Source: Rhodoferax sp. WC2427 (GTDB lineage Bacteria; Pseudomonadota; Gammaproteobacteria; Burkholderiales; Burkholderiaceae_C). From it: a stretch of 64,000 nucleotides of DNA. A model generated the notes under the pieces. The model was given only the letters and a program-made list of their open reading frames with translations, did no database searches and was not told the DNA's origin. The stretch covers positions 1,798,001-1,862,000 of the forward strand of contig NZ_CP162006.1 of the NCBI RefSeq assembly GCF_040822085.1. The letters are read 5' to 3'. A program made the translations under genes and the position numbers. Positions within the stretch are counted from its first letter, which is position 1. Each line of letters starts with the position of its first letter. Of the stretch, positions 1-9,851 are shown piece by piece.

Positions 1-171
1 CAGCAGCCACTGGCCCAACACGGCCTGTGCGTTGGCGCGGCCCAGGGTGGCCGCGGCGGTGATCCAGGGGGCGGCCTGCTCGGCGGGGCCTGACAGCACT
101 GCAGTCCATTCGGCAGGACTGACGCGGGACAGGGCCTCGGCGCTGGTGGGGATGGGGGGCAGGGCGGTCAT
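1..171 (-). CDS. Sel1-like repeat protein, N-terminal fragment
   Basis: Reading the reverse strand from the ATG at 171 gives an open frame that runs off the left edge. It encodes about 57 residues beginning MTALPPIPTSAEALSRV and containing LGRANAQAVLGQWLL. The pattern of a small residue, A-x-AQ and LG fits the start of a Sel1/TPR-like repeat, a scaffold for protein-protein contacts. The remainder of the gene lies outside the window, so neither family nor function can be fixed. It is divergent from the guanine deaminase gene, with about 50 bp between the two starts. The call rests on one partial repeat only. Confidence 0.45.
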   Translation of the reverse strand, partial: MTALPPIPTSAEALSRVSPAEWTAVLSGPAEQAAPWITAAATLGRANAQAVLGQWLL

Positions 172-222
172 GGGCGGTGCAGATGAGATAAATGGTCCGA
201 ATTATGCGTAAGCTATTGGCCT

Positions 223-1506
223 ATGAAAGCTTACCGCGCCTCCATCCTCCGTTTTGCCCCCGACCACTCGGCCATTTTTGAAGAAGACGGCCTGCTGGTG
301 GTCGGCCCGGATGCGTCGGGCACCCGGCGGGTGCAGGCCGTGGGGCCATACCGCACGCTCGGCCCCAAATACCCGGGTTTGCCGGTCGAACACCTGCCGG
401 GGCGCATCCTGGCACCGGGCTTTGTGGACATGCACATCCACTACCCGCAAACCGACATCATCGGCTCGCCCGCCGACGGCCTGCTGCCGTGGCTGGAGAA
501 CTACACTTTTCCTGCAGAAAAACAGTTCTCTGCGCCAGCCCATGCTGAAGAAGTAGCTCGTTTTTTTGTAGCAGAGCTGCTGCGCAACGGTGTGACCACG
601 GCGCTGGCCTTTGCCACTTCGCACCCGGCGTCGGTGAACGCCTTGTTTGCCGAGGCGCAGAAAAACCACATGCGCCTGATCACCGGCAAGGTGCTGCAAG
701 ACCGCAATTCCCCCGACGGCGTGCGCGACGATACCGAGCAAAGTCTGCTCGACACCGAGGCGTTGATCCAGCGCTGGCACGGCGTGGACCGCCTGGGCTA
801 CGCCATCACGCCGCGGTTTGCGCCCACCAGCACGCCCGCCCAGTTGCGCGGTGCGGGCGCGCTGGCGGCCCAGTACCCCGAGGTGTGGGTGCAGTCCCAC
901 GTGGCCGAAAACCTGGGCGAGATCGCCTGGGCCAAAGAGCTGTTTCCCGATGCGCGCAGCTACCTGGGCGTGTACGCGGATTTTGGCCTGCTGCGCCCGC
1001 GCGCCGTGTACGCCCACTGCATCCACTTTGACGATGCCGACCGCGCCCTGATGCGCGACACGGGTACCGTGGCGGCCATCAGCCCGACCAGCAACCTGTT
1101 TCTGGGCAGCGGCTTTTTCGACTACGAGGGCGCAGACCGCATCGGCTTTGGCTACGGCCTGGCCAGCGACGTGGGCGGCGGTACCAGCTTCAGCCCGTTT
1201 CACACCATGCGCGCGGCCTACTACGTGGGCCGCGAGGGGCAAACCAAGCCCGGCCTGTCGCTCAGTCCGCAAAACCTGTGGTGGCAGCACACGGCAGGGG
1301 CAGCCAAGGCGCTGGGCCTGGACGGCGTGGTGGGCAACCTGGCGGTGGGTTGCGAGGCCGATTTCCTGGTGCTGAACCCGCAGGCCACGCCCTTGCTGGC
1401 CCGCAAGGCGGCACGGGCGCAGAGCCTGGACGAACTGCTGTTCGGCCTCATCATCCTGGCCGATGACCGGGCGGTGGAGCGCACGGTGATCTCCCAGGCC
1501 AAATAG
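223..1506 (+). CDS. guaD: Guanine deaminase
   Basis: This 427-residue protein converts guanine to xanthine plus ammonia in purine salvage and catabolism, in the cytoplasm. It has the amidohydrolase-superfamily layout. A metal-binding HxH sits at residues 71-73 (GFVDMHIHYPQTD), and the conserved GuaD segments PRFAPTSTPAQL, QSHVAEN and YAHCIHFDD supply the substrate and further metal ligands. SDVGGGTSFS near residue 310 carries the late catalytic aspartate. Length and motifs fit full-length GuaD. The ATG at 223 opens the family-typical MKAYRASI start. It stands alone, divergent from the Sel1-like gene, with dcd downstream. No purine transporter or xanthine dehydrogenase gene is nearby. Confidence 0.93.
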   Translation: MKAYRASILRFAPDHSAIFEEDGLLVVGPDASGTRRVQAVGPYRTLGPKYPGLPVEHLPGRILAPGFVDMHIHYPQTDIIGSPADGLLPWLENYTFPAEKQFSAPAHAEEVARFFVAELLRNGVTTALAFATSHPASVNALFAEAQKNHMRLITGKVLQDRNSPDGVRDDTEQSLLDTEALIQRWHGVDRLGYAITPRFAPTSTPAQLRGAGALAAQYPEVWVQSHVAENLGEIAWAKELFPDARSYLGVYADFGLLRPRAVYAHCIHFDDADRALMRDTGTVAAISPTSNLFLGSGFFDYEGADRIGFGYGLASDVGGGTSFSPFHTMRAAYYVGREGQTKPGLSLSPQNLWWQHTAGAAKALGLDGVVGNLAVGCEADFLVLNPQATPLLARKAARAQSLDELLFGLIILADDRAVERTVISQAK

Positions 1507-1515
1507 ACCGTTAGT

Positions 1516-1556
1516 GCTTGTAACGTATGTGCATATAGCTATTACTTTGGTAGCGA
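1516..1556 (+). repeat. Degenerate copy of the dispersed two-hairpin repeat
   Basis: The guaD-dcd gap contains a stretch that starts GCTTGT, continues through GCATA and AGCTATTA and ends GTAGC. It matches the copy at 52519-52561 at most positions once a one-base gap is allowed. The two hairpins are eroded here, so this is a weak family member. Confidence 0.35.
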
Positions 1557-1573
1557 TGGGCGTGTCGGCGCGT

Positions 1574-1579
1574 TACAAT
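1574..1579 (+). promoter_or_regulatory. Possible -10 element ahead of dcd
   Basis: TACAAT lies 25 bp before the dcd start. No good -35 hexamer is visible at the usual spacing, so the call is tentative. Confidence 0.3.
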
Positions 1580-1604
1580 CGTGGCCAACCTCAGAGACTG
1601 CCCA

Positions 1605-2171
1605 ATGACTATCAAAAGCGACAAGTGGATTCGCCGCATGGCCGAGCAAACCGGGATGATCGAGCCGTTTGAACCCGGCCAGATTCGCGAACGCGACGGC
1701 CACAAGATCATCAGCTACGGGACCAGCAGCTACGGCTACGACATCCGCTGTGCGCCCGAATTCAAGGTGTTCACCAACATCCACAGCACCGTGGTCGATC
1801 CCAAGAACTTCGACGAAAAGAGTTTTGTCGATTTTTCGGGCGACAGCTGCATCATTCCGCCCAACAGCTTTGCGCTGGCCCGCACGGTCGAGTACTTCCG
1901 CATTCCACGCAATGTGCTCACCATTTGCCTGGGCAAAAGCACCTACGCGCGCTGCGGCATCATTGTCAACGTGACCCCGTTCGAGCCCGAGTGGGAGGGT
2001 TACGTGACCCTGGAGTTCAGCAACACCACACCGCTGCCCGCCAAGATCTACGCCGGCGAGGGCTGCGCCCAGGTGCTGTTCTTTGAAAGCGACGAGGTCT
2101 GCGAGGTCAGCTACAAAGACCGCGGCGGTAAATACCAGGGCCAGGTGGGCGTGACCTTGCCGCGCGCGTAA
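1605..2171 (+). CDS. dcd: dCTP deaminase
   Basis: The 188-residue protein deaminates dCTP to dUTP, feeding dTMP synthesis. The sequence is recognisable end to end: it begins [15 protein letters not shown] and contains the trimer-type dUTPase/Dcd core with [21 protein letters not shown] and [16 protein letters not shown], where the conserved catalytic glutamate lies, ending with KYQGQ. The ATG at 1605 was chosen because homologues begin with this MxIKSDKW segment; an in-frame upstream GTG would add eight unconserved residues. It is a single gene between guaD and the glutamine amidotransferase, about 100 bp from guaD with a repeat-like stretch between them. Confidence 0.95.
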   Translation: MTIKSDKWIRRMAEQTGMIEPFEPGQIRERDGHKIISYGTSSYGYDIRCAPEFKVFTNIHSTVVDPKNFDEKSFVDFSGDSCIIPPNSFALARTVEYFRIPRNVLTICLGKSTYARCGIIVNVTPFEPEWEGYVTLEFSNTTPLPAKIYAGEGCAQVLFFESDEVCEVSYKDRGGKYQGQVGVTLPRA

Positions 2172-2237
2172 CCCGGCAATTTGCAGTGCCAAGGGCCTGA
2201 TTCTTGCAACTGCACAGGGCGACTTCAAGGAAATACC

Positions 2238-3119
2238 ATGTGCCAAATGCTCGCCATGAATTGCAACAGCAGCGCCAGCATCAACTTCTCGTTTGCCGGG
2301 TTTTCTGCCCGCGGAGGGCAGACCGGCGAGCATGCCGACGGCTGGGGCATCGCCTTCCACGAGCGCACCGGCTGCCGGGTGTTTATTGACGACGGGCGGG
2401 CCAGCGACTCGGCCCTGGCCGACTTTGTGCGCAGCTACCCCATCAAGTCCAAGTCGGTACTGGCACACATCCGCAAGGCTACCCAGGGCGCGGTCACTTT
2501 ATCCAACTGCCACCCGTTCCAGCGCGAATGGCTGGGCCAGCACTGGGTGTTCTGCCACAACGGCGACCTCAAAAACTACCACCCCAACCTGCGCGGCAAC
2601 TACCTGCCGGTGGGCACTACCGACAGCGAAAAGGCCTTTTGCTGGATATTGCAGGAGCTGCGCAGCGCATTCAAAGGAGCCTGCCCGCCGAGCTGGAAGC
2701 AGTTGGCACCGGTGCTGGCCGGGCTGTCGCGCCGCATCGCCAGGCACGGCACGTTCAACTTCCTGCTGTCCAACGGCGAGGCCATGTATGCGCATTGCTC
2801 CACCAATCTCAGCTGGGTGTCGCGCCAGCACCCGTTCCAGACCGCCCGTCTGATCGACTGCGATATGACACTCGACCTGCGCCAGGCCAATAGCGAGAGC
2901 GACCGCATGGTGCTGGTGGCCACCGAGCCGCTGACCGCCGACGAGCCCTGGGACAGCTTCGCCCCGGGCGAACTCAAGGTGTTTGTCGAAGGTGCCCAGG
3001 TCTGGAGCAGCACCAGCCTGCCACCCCAGCCCACCAAGCCAATGAAACCCGTGAAAGCCGCCCGGGCCGTGCCGCCCAAGCCGGTAACCGTGCGTGCCAG
3101 CCTGGGGGCACCCGCGTGA
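2238..3119 (+). CDS. Class II glutamine amidotransferase (YafJ/Dug3/EgtC type)
   Basis: This is a 293-residue N-terminal-nucleophile amidohydrolase. The start at 2238 is decided by chemistry: it puts Cys at position 2 (MCQMLAMN), the catalytic nucleophile once Met is removed, and an AAGG sits about 7 bp upstream. Conserved segments are HADGWGIAF, the LAHIRKAT arginine loop, NCHPFQRE and FCHNGDL. These bind glutamine or gamma-glutamyl substrates in the YafJ, yeast Dug3 and EgtC group. The last ~35 residues are Pro/Lys/Ala-rich and look like a disordered tail. The stop overlaps the GTG start of gsiA, so the two genes are probably translationally coupled. That link to a glutathione importer suggests a gamma-glutamyl hydrolase role, which is inference. 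Confidence 0.88.
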   Translation: MCQMLAMNCNSSASINFSFAGFSARGGQTGEHADGWGIAFHERTGCRVFIDDGRASDSALADFVRSYPIKSKSVLAHIRKATQGAVTLSNCHPFQREWLGQHWVFCHNGDLKNYHPNLRGNYLPVGTTDSEKAFCWILQELRSAFKGACPPSWKQLAPVLAGLSRRIARHGTFNFLLSNGEAMYAHCSTNLSWVSRQHPFQTARLIDCDMTLDLRQANSESDRMVLVATEPLTADEPWDSFAPGELKVFVEGAQVWSSTSLPPQPTKPMKPVKAARAVPPKPVTVRASLGAPA

Positions 3120-4981
3120 GTGCTGCCGCAGCGGAGGGTGGTCGCCGGGTGCTGGAGGTGCAGCACTTGGGGGTGCGGTTTGAAACCAAGGAGCGCGTGG
3201 TGGATGCCGTACGCGACCTGTCTTTCCACGTCAATGCAGGCGAAACCCTGGCCATCGTAGGCGAGTCGGGTTCGGGCAAGTCGGTATCGTCTCTGGCGCT
3301 GATGCGGCTGGTGGAGAACGGCGGCGGGCGCATCACCAGCGGCAGCATGCAGTTCCACCGGCGCGATGGCAGTACGCTGGACCTGGCCCAGGCCAGCGCA
3401 GCCACCATGCGCGGCATCCGCGGCGCCGAAATGGCCATGGTGTTCCAGGAGCCCATGACCTCGCTGAACCCGGTGTTCCCCGTGGGCGAGCAGATTGCCG
3501 AATCCATCCGCCTGCACCAGCGGCTGGGCCGCACCGCCGCCCTGGCCGAGGCCCTGCGCATGCTCGACCTGGTGCGCATCCCCGAGGCCAAGAATGTGCT
3601 GGGCCGCTTTCCGCACCAGCTCTCTGGCGGCATGCGCCAGCGGGTCATGATCGCCATGGCCTTGGCGTGCAAACCCCGTCTGCTGATCGCCGACGAGCCC
3701 ACCACCGCGCTGGACGTGACTATCCAGGCCCAGGTGCTGTCGCTGATCCGACTGCTGCAAAGGGATATGCAGATGGGCGTGGTGTTCATTACCCACGACA
3801 TGGGCGTGGTGGCCGAGATGGCTGACCGCGTGCTGGTCATGCTGCGCGGCGACAAGGTCGAAGAGGGCGACTGCGCGCGCCTGTTTGCCGCCCCCCAGCA
3901 CCCCTACACCCGCGCGCTGCTGGCGGCGGTACCTACGCTGGGGGCCATGCACGGTACCGACAGCCCGGCCAAATTTCCGCTGCTGGATGCGCCGAATGCG
4001 CCGAATGTGGCGCTCTGGCCGGAGCGCGACGCCGTGCAATACGACAAGCCGCCGGTGCTGAATGTGCAGGGTCTGACCACTCGCTTCCCGGTGCGCACCG
4101 GGCTGCTGGGCCGCGTGACGCGGCAGGTGTATGCGGTGGAGCAGGTCAGTTTCAGCCTGCAGCGCGGCGAAACGCTGGCCCTGGTGGGCGAGTCGGGCTG
4201 CGGCAAGTCCACCACCGGGCGCTCGCTGGCGCGGCTGGTGGAATTCAATGCGGGCAGTGTGGACGTAGCCGGGCGGGCGATTGCCCCGTTGAAAGGCCGC
4301 AGCTTGCAGGCCTTGCGCCGCGACGTGCAGTTTATTTTCCAGGACCCGTTTGCCTCGCTGGACCCGCGCCTGACGGTGGGCTTTGCCATCATGGAGCCGC
4401 TGCTGGTGCACGGCGTGGCCAGTGGCGCAGAAGCCGAAAAGCGGGTGGCCGAGCTGCTGTACCGCGTGGGCCTGCCTGCCAACGCTGCCCAACGGTATCC
4501 GCACGAATTCTCTGGTGGGCAGCGCCAGCGGATTGCAATTGCCCGGGCGCTGGCGCTGAACCCCAAGGTGGTGGTGGCCGACGAGGCGGTGTCGGCACTG
4601 GACGTGTCCATCCGAGCGCAGATCGTCAACCTGATGCTGGACCTGCAGCGCGATTTCGGCATTGCCTTTTTATTCATCTCGCATGACATGGCCGTGGTGG
4701 AGCGCATCAGCCACCGGGTGGCGGTGATGTACCTGGGCCAGATTGTGGAGATCGGCCCCCGCCGTGCGGTGTTCGAGAATCCGCAGCATGCCTACACCCG
4801 CCGCCTGATGGCCGCCGTGCCGGTGGCCGATCCGGCGCGCCGCCACATGCAGCGCGAACTGCAGACCGGCGATATCCCCAGCCCGATCCGTGCCATGGAC
4901 GATGCGCCGCAGGTGGCTCCGCTGGTCGAGGTAGGCCCCGGCCACTTCGTGGCGCGCCACGCGGTGGGTGGGATGTATTAG
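3116..4981 (+). CDS. gsiA: Glutathione/peptide ABC importer, fused double ATPase
   Basis: The 621-residue protein carries two oligopeptide-type ATPase domains in one chain, as in E. coli GsiA (about 623 residues). Domain 1 has Walker A GESGSGKS at 49-56, signature LSGGMRQR near 170 and ADEPTTALD. Domain 2 has GESGCGKS near 360, FSGGQRQR and ADEAVSALD. Each is followed by the OppD/F-type C-terminal extension with its HPYTRALL or HAYTRRLM motif. It energises uptake of glutathione or short peptides through GsiC and GsiD. It starts with GTG at 3116, overlapping the upstream amidotransferase stop by 4 bp, and gsiB follows 62 bp later. The substrate is inferred from the GsiB sequence rather than from the ATPase. 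Confidence 0.92.
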   Translation: MSAAAAEGGRRVLEVQHLGVRFETKERVVDAVRDLSFHVNAGETLAIVGESGSGKSVSSLALMRLVENGGGRITSGSMQFHRRDGSTLDLAQASAATMRGIRGAEMAMVFQEPMTSLNPVFPVGEQIAESIRLHQRLGRTAALAEALRMLDLVRIPEAKNVLGRFPHQLSGGMRQRVMIAMALACKPRLLIADEPTTALDVTIQAQVLSLIRLLQRDMQMGVVFITHDMGVVAEMADRVLVMLRGDKVEEGDCARLFAAPQHPYTRALLAAVPTLGAMHGTDSPAKFPLLDAPNAPNVALWPERDAVQYDKPPVLNVQGLTTRFPVRTGLLGRVTRQVYAVEQVSFSLQRGETLALVGESGCGKSTTGRSLARLVEFNAGSVDVAGRAIAPLKGRSLQALRRDVQFIFQDPFASLDPRLTVGFAIMEPLLVHGVASGAEAEKRVAELLYRVGLPANAAQRYPHEFSGGQRQRIAIARALALNPKVVVADEAVSALDVSIRAQIVNLMLDLQRDFGIAFLFISHDMAVVERISHRVAVMYLGQIVEIGPRRAVFENPQHAYTRRLMAAVPVADPARRHMQRELQTGDIPSPIRAMDDAPQVAPLVEVGPGHFVARHAVGGMY

Positions 4982-5043
4982 TTTTTGGCTTCCCGTGTGG
5001 CTTTGTGCCCGTCGGGATTTTTTGTAACCCTGGAGTTTTCAGC

Positions 5044-6588
5044 ATGCAACACGCTTTGTCCCCATTGTCCAAATTGTCCGCCGCGCTGGCCGTGGCGGCG
5101 GCGCTCGCTTCGCCTGCTTTTGCCGCCAAGAACGTAGTGATCGCGGTAGATTCGACCTTCACCACCATGGACCCCTATGATGCCAACGACACCTTGTCGC
5201 AGGCGGTGGCCAAGTCGTTCTACCAAGGCCTGCTCGGCTTTGACAAAAGCATGAAGATGGTGCCGGTGCTGGCCGAGAGCTACAAGGCCAGCAAAGACGG
5301 GTTGAACTACACCTTTGTGCTGAAGAAGGGCATCAAATTCCAGGATGGCACCGACTTCAACGCCGAAGCCGTCAAGGCCAACTTTGACCGGGTCACCAAC
5401 CCCGACAACAAGCTCAAGCGCTACACCCTGTACAAGAACATTGCCAAGACCGAAGTGCTCGATGCCAACACTGTGCGCATTGTGCTTAAGGAGCCGTTCT
5501 CTCCCTTCATCAACTCGCTGGCCCACCCGTCGGCGGTGATGATTTCGCCCGCAGCCATTGCCAAGTACGGCAAGGACATTGGCCAGCACCCGGTGGGCAC
5601 CGGCCCGTTCAAGTTCGTCGAATGGAAGCAGACCGACTTCGTGAAGGCCGAGAAGTTTGACGGCTACTGGCGCAAGGGCTATCCCAAGGTGGACAGCATT
5701 ACCTGGCGCCCCGTGGTCGACAACAATTCGCGCAGTGCCATCATCCAGACCGGCGAGGCCAATTTCACCTTCCCGGTGCCGCCCGAGCAGGTGGAGCTGC
5801 TCAAGGCCAAGCCCAATCTGGAGATCACGGTGTCGCCGTCCATCGTGCACCGCTTTGTGGCCCTCAACACCCAGCAAAAGCCGTTTGACAACCTCAAGGT
5901 GCGCGAAGCCCTGAACTACGCCATCAACAAGGACGCGCTGATCAAGGTGGTCTACGGCGGCTACGCCATCCCCGCAGAAGGCGTGATCCCCAAGGACGTG
6001 CAGTTCTCCACCAAGCTGGGCCCCTGGCCGTACAACCCGGTCAAGGCCCGTGAGCTGCTGAAAGAGGCGGGCTACCCCAACGGCTTTGAGAGCACCCTGT
6101 GGTCGGCCTTTACCGATTCCACCTCGCTCAAGGCCATCCAGTTCATCCAGCAGCAACTGCGCGTGGTGGGGGTGAACCTGCAGGTGCTGGCGCTGGAAGC
6201 CGGGCAGCGGGCAGAGCGTGTTGAAAGCGCGCCCGACGCCGCCACCGCCCCGGTGCGCATGTACTACGTGGGCTGGTCCGCGTCCACCGGCGAGGCTGAT
6301 TGGGCCATCCGTCCGCTGCTGGCGGCCGAGTCGTTCCCGCCCAAGTCTTTCAACGTGGCCTACTACAAGAACGACGCAGTCGAAGCCGGTATCGCCAAGG
6401 CGCTGGTGACCACCGATCCGGCCATCAAGGCGCAGATTTACGCCGACGTGCAACAGCGCGTGTGGAAAGACGCACCCTGGATCAACCTGGCCACGCTGCA
6501 GCTGGTATCGGCCCGCACCAAGAACTTCAGCGGTTTCTACGTGATGCCCGACCGTTCGTTCAACTTTGACGAAATCGAACTGAAGTAA
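5044..6588 (+). CDS. gsiB: Glutathione/peptide-binding periplasmic protein
   Basis: This 514-residue family 5 solute-binding protein has a Sec signal peptide (MQHALSPL... hydrophobic stretch ... SPAFA, cleavage before AKNVVIAVD). The mature N-terminus, with [20 protein letters not shown], and later segments such as [28 protein letters not shown] and [13 protein letters not shown] closely follow E. coli GsiB, which binds glutathione. The ATG at 5044 is preferred over an upstream in-frame GTG at 5005 because it starts the signal peptide and has GGAG about 8 bp upstream. It sits second in the gsiABCD order. Specificity for glutathione versus other small peptides cannot be settled from sequence. 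Confidence 0.92.
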   Translation: MQHALSPLSKLSAALAVAAALASPAFAAKNVVIAVDSTFTTMDPYDANDTLSQAVAKSFYQGLLGFDKSMKMVPVLAESYKASKDGLNYTFVLKKGIKFQDGTDFNAEAVKANFDRVTNPDNKLKRYTLYKNIAKTEVLDANTVRIVLKEPFSPFINSLAHPSAVMISPAAIAKYGKDIGQHPVGTGPFKFVEWKQTDFVKAEKFDGYWRKGYPKVDSITWRPVVDNNSRSAIIQTGEANFTFPVPPEQVELLKAKPNLEITVSPSIVHRFVALNTQQKPFDNLKVREALNYAINKDALIKVVYGGYAIPAEGVIPKDVQFSTKLGPWPYNPVKARELLKEAGYPNGFESTLWSAFTDSTSLKAIQFIQQQLRVVGVNLQVLALEAGQRAERVESAPDAATAPVRMYYVGWSASTGEADWAIRPLLAAESFPPKSFNVAYYKNDAVEAGIAKALVTTDPAIKAQIYADVQQRVWKDAPWINLATLQLVSARTKNFSGFYVMPDRSFNFDEIELK

Positions 6589-6600
6589 ACCCCGGCTCGC

Positions 6601-7521
6601 ATGCTCAACTACATCCTCAAGCGGCTGCTGGGCCTGCTGCCCACGCTGCTGATCGTGGCGGGGCTGGTGTTTCTGTTCGTCCACCTGCTGCCAGGCGACC
6701 CTGCGCGGCTGGCAGCAGGGCAGGATGCGGATTTTGAAACCGTGCAGACCATCCGCCGCGATCTGGGGCTGGACTTACCCATGCACCAGCAGTTCTGGCG
6801 TTTCATCAGCCACGCAGCGCAGGGGGATTTTGGCCAGTCACTGCGCAGCAAACGCCCGGTATCCACCGAGATCGCCGAGCGCTTCATGCCCACCTTCTGG
6901 CTCACCGTGGCGGCCATGGGCTGGTCGGTGCTGCTGGGGCTGGTGATTGGCACGGTGTCTGCCGTGTGGCGCAACCGCTGGCCAGACCGCCTGGGCATGA
7001 CGCTGGCCATCACCGGCATTTCTTTCCCGTCGTTCGCGCTAGGCATGGTGCTGATGGAGGTGTTTTCGGTGCAGCTGGGCTGGCTGCCCACGGTGGGTGC
7101 AGACACCTGGAAGCATTACGTGCTGCCTTCGTTGACGCTGGGCGCGGGTGTGGCGGCAGTGATGGCACGGTTTACCCGCTCGTCCTTCATCGACATCCTG
7201 AAAGAAGACTATGTGCGCACCGCCCGCGCCAAGGGCTTGGGCGAGTTTGTGGTGGTGGTCAAGCACGGCCTGCGCAATGCGCTGATCCCGGTGGTCACCA
7301 TGATGGGCCTGCAGTTTGGCTTCTTGCTGGGCGGCTCCATCGTGGTGGAGAAGGTATTCAACTGGCCGGGCATGGGCCGTTTGCTGGTGGACGCGGTGGA
7401 GATGCGCGACTTTCCGGTGATCCAGGCCGAGGTGCTGTTGTTTTCGCTGGAATTCATCCTGATCAACCTGGTGGTCGACGTGCTGTACGCCGTCATCAAT
7501 CCAGCTATTCGCTATAAATAA
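6601..7521 (+). CDS. gsiC: Glutathione/peptide ABC importer permease
   Basis: A 306-residue DppB/GsiC-type inner-membrane permease. It starts [19 protein letters not shown], the standard amphipathic start and first membrane helix of this family, and contains the periplasmic segment [11 protein letters not shown]. The EAA-type coupling loop is at [13 protein letters not shown]. Six membrane segments can be picked out. It pairs with GsiD to form the channel. It follows gsiB by 12 bp. The last codons (IRYK-stop) lie inside a copy of the dispersed repeat that extends into the start of gsiD, so the C-terminus may have been rewritten by that element. Confidence 0.93.
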   Translation: MLNYILKRLLGLLPTLLIVAGLVFLFVHLLPGDPARLAAGQDADFETVQTIRRDLGLDLPMHQQFWRFISHAAQGDFGQSLRSKRPVSTEIAERFMPTFWLTVAAMGWSVLLGLVIGTVSAVWRNRWPDRLGMTLAITGISFPSFALGMVLMEVFSVQLGWLPTVGADTWKHYVLPSLTLGAGVAAVMARFTRSSFIDILKEDYVRTARAKGLGEFVVVVKHGLRNALIPVVTMMGLQFGFLLGGSIVVEKVFNWPGMGRLLVDAVEMRDFPVIQAEVLLFSLEFILINLVVDVLYAVINPAIRYK

Positions 7522-7558
7522 AAGAGCTTGTTATGCCCGTTCCATCAGCGCTAGAGCC
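7504..7558 (-). repeat. Dispersed two-hairpin repeat spanning the gsiC stop and gsiD start
   Basis: The stretch from GCTATTCGCTATAAAT to AGCGCTAGAGCC has the two ends of the family: a GCTAT-rich hairpin end and the AGCGCTAGAGCC end seen at 35621-35669 and 39579-39617. It contains the gsiC stop codon and the gsiD ATG and encodes the first residues of GsiD (PVPSALEP). The middle is less conserved. Confidence 0.6.
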
Positions 7559-8423
7559 TCATTTGACCAAGGAACGCGTGCGCACACCCTGGAGCGAGTT
7601 CTGGCGCAAGTTCAAGGGCCAGTACGTGGCCCTGGTGGCCGGGTTGTTTGTGCTGCTGCTGGTCGTGGTGGCGGTGGCGGCCCCGTGGCTGGTGCCCTTC
7701 GATGCCGAGAACTTCTTTGACTACGACGCGCTCAACGCGGCGCCTTCGGCCGCACACTGGTTTGGCGTGGACGCCCTGGGCCGCGACATCTTCAGCCGCA
7801 TCCTGATGGGTGCACGCATTTCGCTGGCGGCGGGTTTCATTTCGGTGGCGGTGGGGGCAGTGATCGGCACCGTGCTGGGCCTGCTGGCGGGCTACTACGA
7901 GGGCTGGTGGGACCGCATCGTGATGCGCATCTCCGACGTGTTGTTTGCCTTTCCGGGCATCTTGCTGGCCATCGGCATCGTGGCCATTTTGGGCAACGGC
8001 ATGGTCAATGTGATCATGGCGGTGGCGGTGTTCAGCGTGCCGGCGTTTGCCCGGTTGGTGCGCGGCAACACCCTGGTGGTGAAGAACCTGACCTACATCG
8101 AAGCCGTGCGCTCGATTGGCGCGTCCGACTGGACCATCCTCTCCCGGCACATCTTTCCGGCCACCATTTCGTCGGTGGTGGTGTACTTCACCATGCGCAT
8201 CGGCACCTCCATCATCACTGCCGCCAGCCTGTCCTTTTTGGGCCTGGGCGCGCAGCCGCCCACACCGGAGTGGGGGGCCATGCTGAACGAAGCCCGCGCC
8301 GACATGATGAGTGCACCGCACATCGCGCTGTTCCCCAGCCTGGCGATCTTCTTCACCGTGCTGGCCTTCAACCTGCTGGGCGATGGCCTGCGCGACGCGC
8401 TCGACCCCAAGCTGGACAATTGA
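7533..8423 (+). CDS. gsiD: Glutathione/peptide ABC importer permease
   Basis: A 296-residue DppC/GsiD-type permease. The N-terminal OppC-like segment ([27 protein letters not shown]) leads into the first membrane helix. The family signature [17 protein letters not shown] follows, and the EAA loop is [14 protein letters not shown]. The C-terminus, [15 protein letters not shown], is the usual family ending. It is the last gene of the gsi operon, 11 bp after gsiC. Its first eight or so codons come from a dispersed repeat, so the true N-terminus could differ from homologues there. A second repeat copy begins about 15 bp after its stop. Confidence 0.93.
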   Translation: MPVPSALEPHLTKERVRTPWSEFWRKFKGQYVALVAGLFVLLLVVVAVAAPWLVPFDAENFFDYDALNAAPSAAHWFGVDALGRDIFSRILMGARISLAAGFISVAVGAVIGTVLGLLAGYYEGWWDRIVMRISDVLFAFPGILLAIGIVAILGNGMVNVIMAVAVFSVPAFARLVRGNTLVVKNLTYIEAVRSIGASDWTILSRHIFPATISSVVVYFTMRIGTSIITAASLSFLGLGAQPPTPEWGAMLNEARADMMSAPHIALFPSLAIFFTVLAFNLLGDGLRDALDPKLDN

Positions 8424-8437
8424 TCAAGTGTTTTTTT

Positions 8438-8488
8438 GGCCCCTCGCGCTTATTCCATAAGCGTGAGTAGCTGCTATTTATATAGCAT
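8438..8488 (+). repeat. Dispersed two-hairpin repeat, best-preserved copy
   Basis: Two adjacent perfect hairpins are visible. The first is CGCTTAT-TCC-ATAAGCG at 8446-8462. The second is TGCTAT-TTAT-ATAGCA at 8472-8487. They are joined by TGAGTAGC, and the left end is GGCC. The copy lies between the convergent gsiD and adenylate cyclase genes and touches the cyclase stop codon. It could also act as a weak bidirectional transcription stop. I use it as the reference copy. Confidence 0.8.
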
Positions 8489-9703
8489 CTAAATCGTGGA
8501 GGCCTGGATGCTGTCGATGACCTTTTGCAGGTCGGCGACGGCCCGGCTGCGGTTTTCGCCGCTGAGCTTGTCCAGATCGACCGACAGGCGCAGGCCAGGG
8601 TAGCGCTGGTTCAGGTTGTCGGGCGGCGCGTCGGGGGCGTGGATGTCGCGCAGCACAAAGCAGCGGATCTCGCGCGACACGCCCTTGGCGGCCAGCGGTT
8701 CGCGCTCGTGCGCGTCAAATTCGTCTTTCACCAGGGCGTAGGTTTCGTACGACATGATGATGCCGTCGGCTTCGCCGTTCTGCTCCAGCCGGGCGGCCAG
8801 GTTCACCTCGCTGCCGATCACGGTGTAATCCATGCGCTGGTCGCTGCCGAAGTTGCCCACGTGGCAAAAGCCGGTGTTGATGCCGATGCGGATCTGGAAC
8901 GGCTGGCGGTCGCCCTTGTCGCGCCAGATCTCGCGCAACTGGTGCATGCGCCGCTGCATCGCCACGGCCATGCGCACGCACTGCAAGGCATCTTCCTGCA
9001 CGCCGCGGGTTTCGGGGTCGCCAAAGAAGATCAGGATGGCATCGCCGACAAATTTGTCGATGGTGGCGCCAAACTCCAGCGCAATCTTCGACATCTCCGA
9101 GAAGTAGCTGTTCAAAAAGTAGGTCAGGTCTTCGGGCTGCATGCCCTCGGAGGTGCGGGTGAAGTCCTTGATGTCCGAGAAAAAGATCGTCAGCTTCTTG
9201 CGTACCGCCTGGATCGACACGTCCTGGTCGCCCTCGAAAATCGACTTGTAGACCTGGGGCGAGAGGTAGCGCGAGAGCTTGTTGGACAGCGAATGCAGCA
9301 TCGCCGTGCGCACATTCAGGGCAATGTGGTTGTGCACCCGGGCCAGCAGGATGGGTGGGCAAATGGGTTTGGTGATGTAGTCCACTGCGCCCAGCTCGAA
9401 GCCTTTTTCTTCGGCCTCGTCGTCGGACTTGGCGGTGAGAAAGATCACCGGAATGTCGCGCGTGGCCGGGTTGGCCTTGAGGCGGCGGCAGACCTCGTAG
9501 CCGTCGATTTGCGGCATCATGATGTCGAGCAGGATCAGGTCGGGCGGCGTGCTGGACGCGGCCACCGCCAGCCCCTTTTCGCCGTGGTTGACCACCTTGA
9601 CGCGGTAGGTGTCCTTGAGCAGCGCCGCCATCAGCGTCAGATTGTCGGCAGTGTCATCCACCACCAGCACCGTGGGTTTTTCGGCGAAGCCCAACATTTT
9701 CAT
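8489..9703 (-). CDS. Response regulator with class III adenylate cyclase domain
   Basis: A 404-residue cytoplasmic two-domain protein. Residues 9-125 are a receiver domain with the acidic pair in VVDD, phospho-acceptor Asp60 (LILLDIMMPQIDG), Thr90 and Lys112 (DYITKP). Residues 168-360 are a class III cyclase. Its metal aspartates are Asp177 (FFSDIKDF) and Asp221 (FVGDA), the adenine-selecting pair is Lys217 and Asp292 (MDYTVIG), and the transition-state residues are Asn301 and Arg305 (NLAARL). All catalytic residues are present, so it should make cAMP under phosphorylation control. The start at 9703 (MKMLGF) precedes the receiver domain directly; an upstream in-frame start adds 40 unconserved residues. 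No histidine kinase gene is adjacent. Confidence 0.9.
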   Translation of the reverse strand: MKMLGFAEKPTVLVVDDTADNLTLMAALLKDTYRVKVVNHGEKGLAVAASSTPPDLILLDIMMPQIDGYEVCRRLKANPATRDIPVIFLTAKSDDEAEEKGFELGAVDYITKPICPPILLARVHNHIALNVRTAMLHSLSNKLSRYLSPQVYKSIFEGDQDVSIQAVRKKLTIFFSDIKDFTRTSEGMQPEDLTYFLNSYFSEMSKIALEFGATIDKFVGDAILIFFGDPETRGVQEDALQCVRMAVAMQRRMHQLREIWRDKGDRQPFQIRIGINTGFCHVGNFGSDQRMDYTVIGSEVNLAARLEQNGEADGIIMSYETYALVKDEFDAHEREPLAAKGVSREIRCFVLRDIHAPDAPPDNLNQRYPGLRLSVDLDKLSGENRSRAVADLQKVIDSIQASTI

Positions 9704-9851
9704 ACAGTGTCTTCCGAAAGCCCGTCTGCGCGCATACAACATGCGGGTCTCAGGCTCTGAGAATCGTACACCGACCGCCCAGGCAAATGTGACATTTTGT
9801 GTACATGTGCCGCGCTGTACCATGCCGGTCTAGATTACTGGGAGTATGGCT

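Noticed and set aside
540..585. Repeat-like AGTAGCT and GTAGCA within guaD
   Set aside because: The encoded EEVARFFVAELL region is conserved in guanine deaminases, so the resemblance is probably chance.
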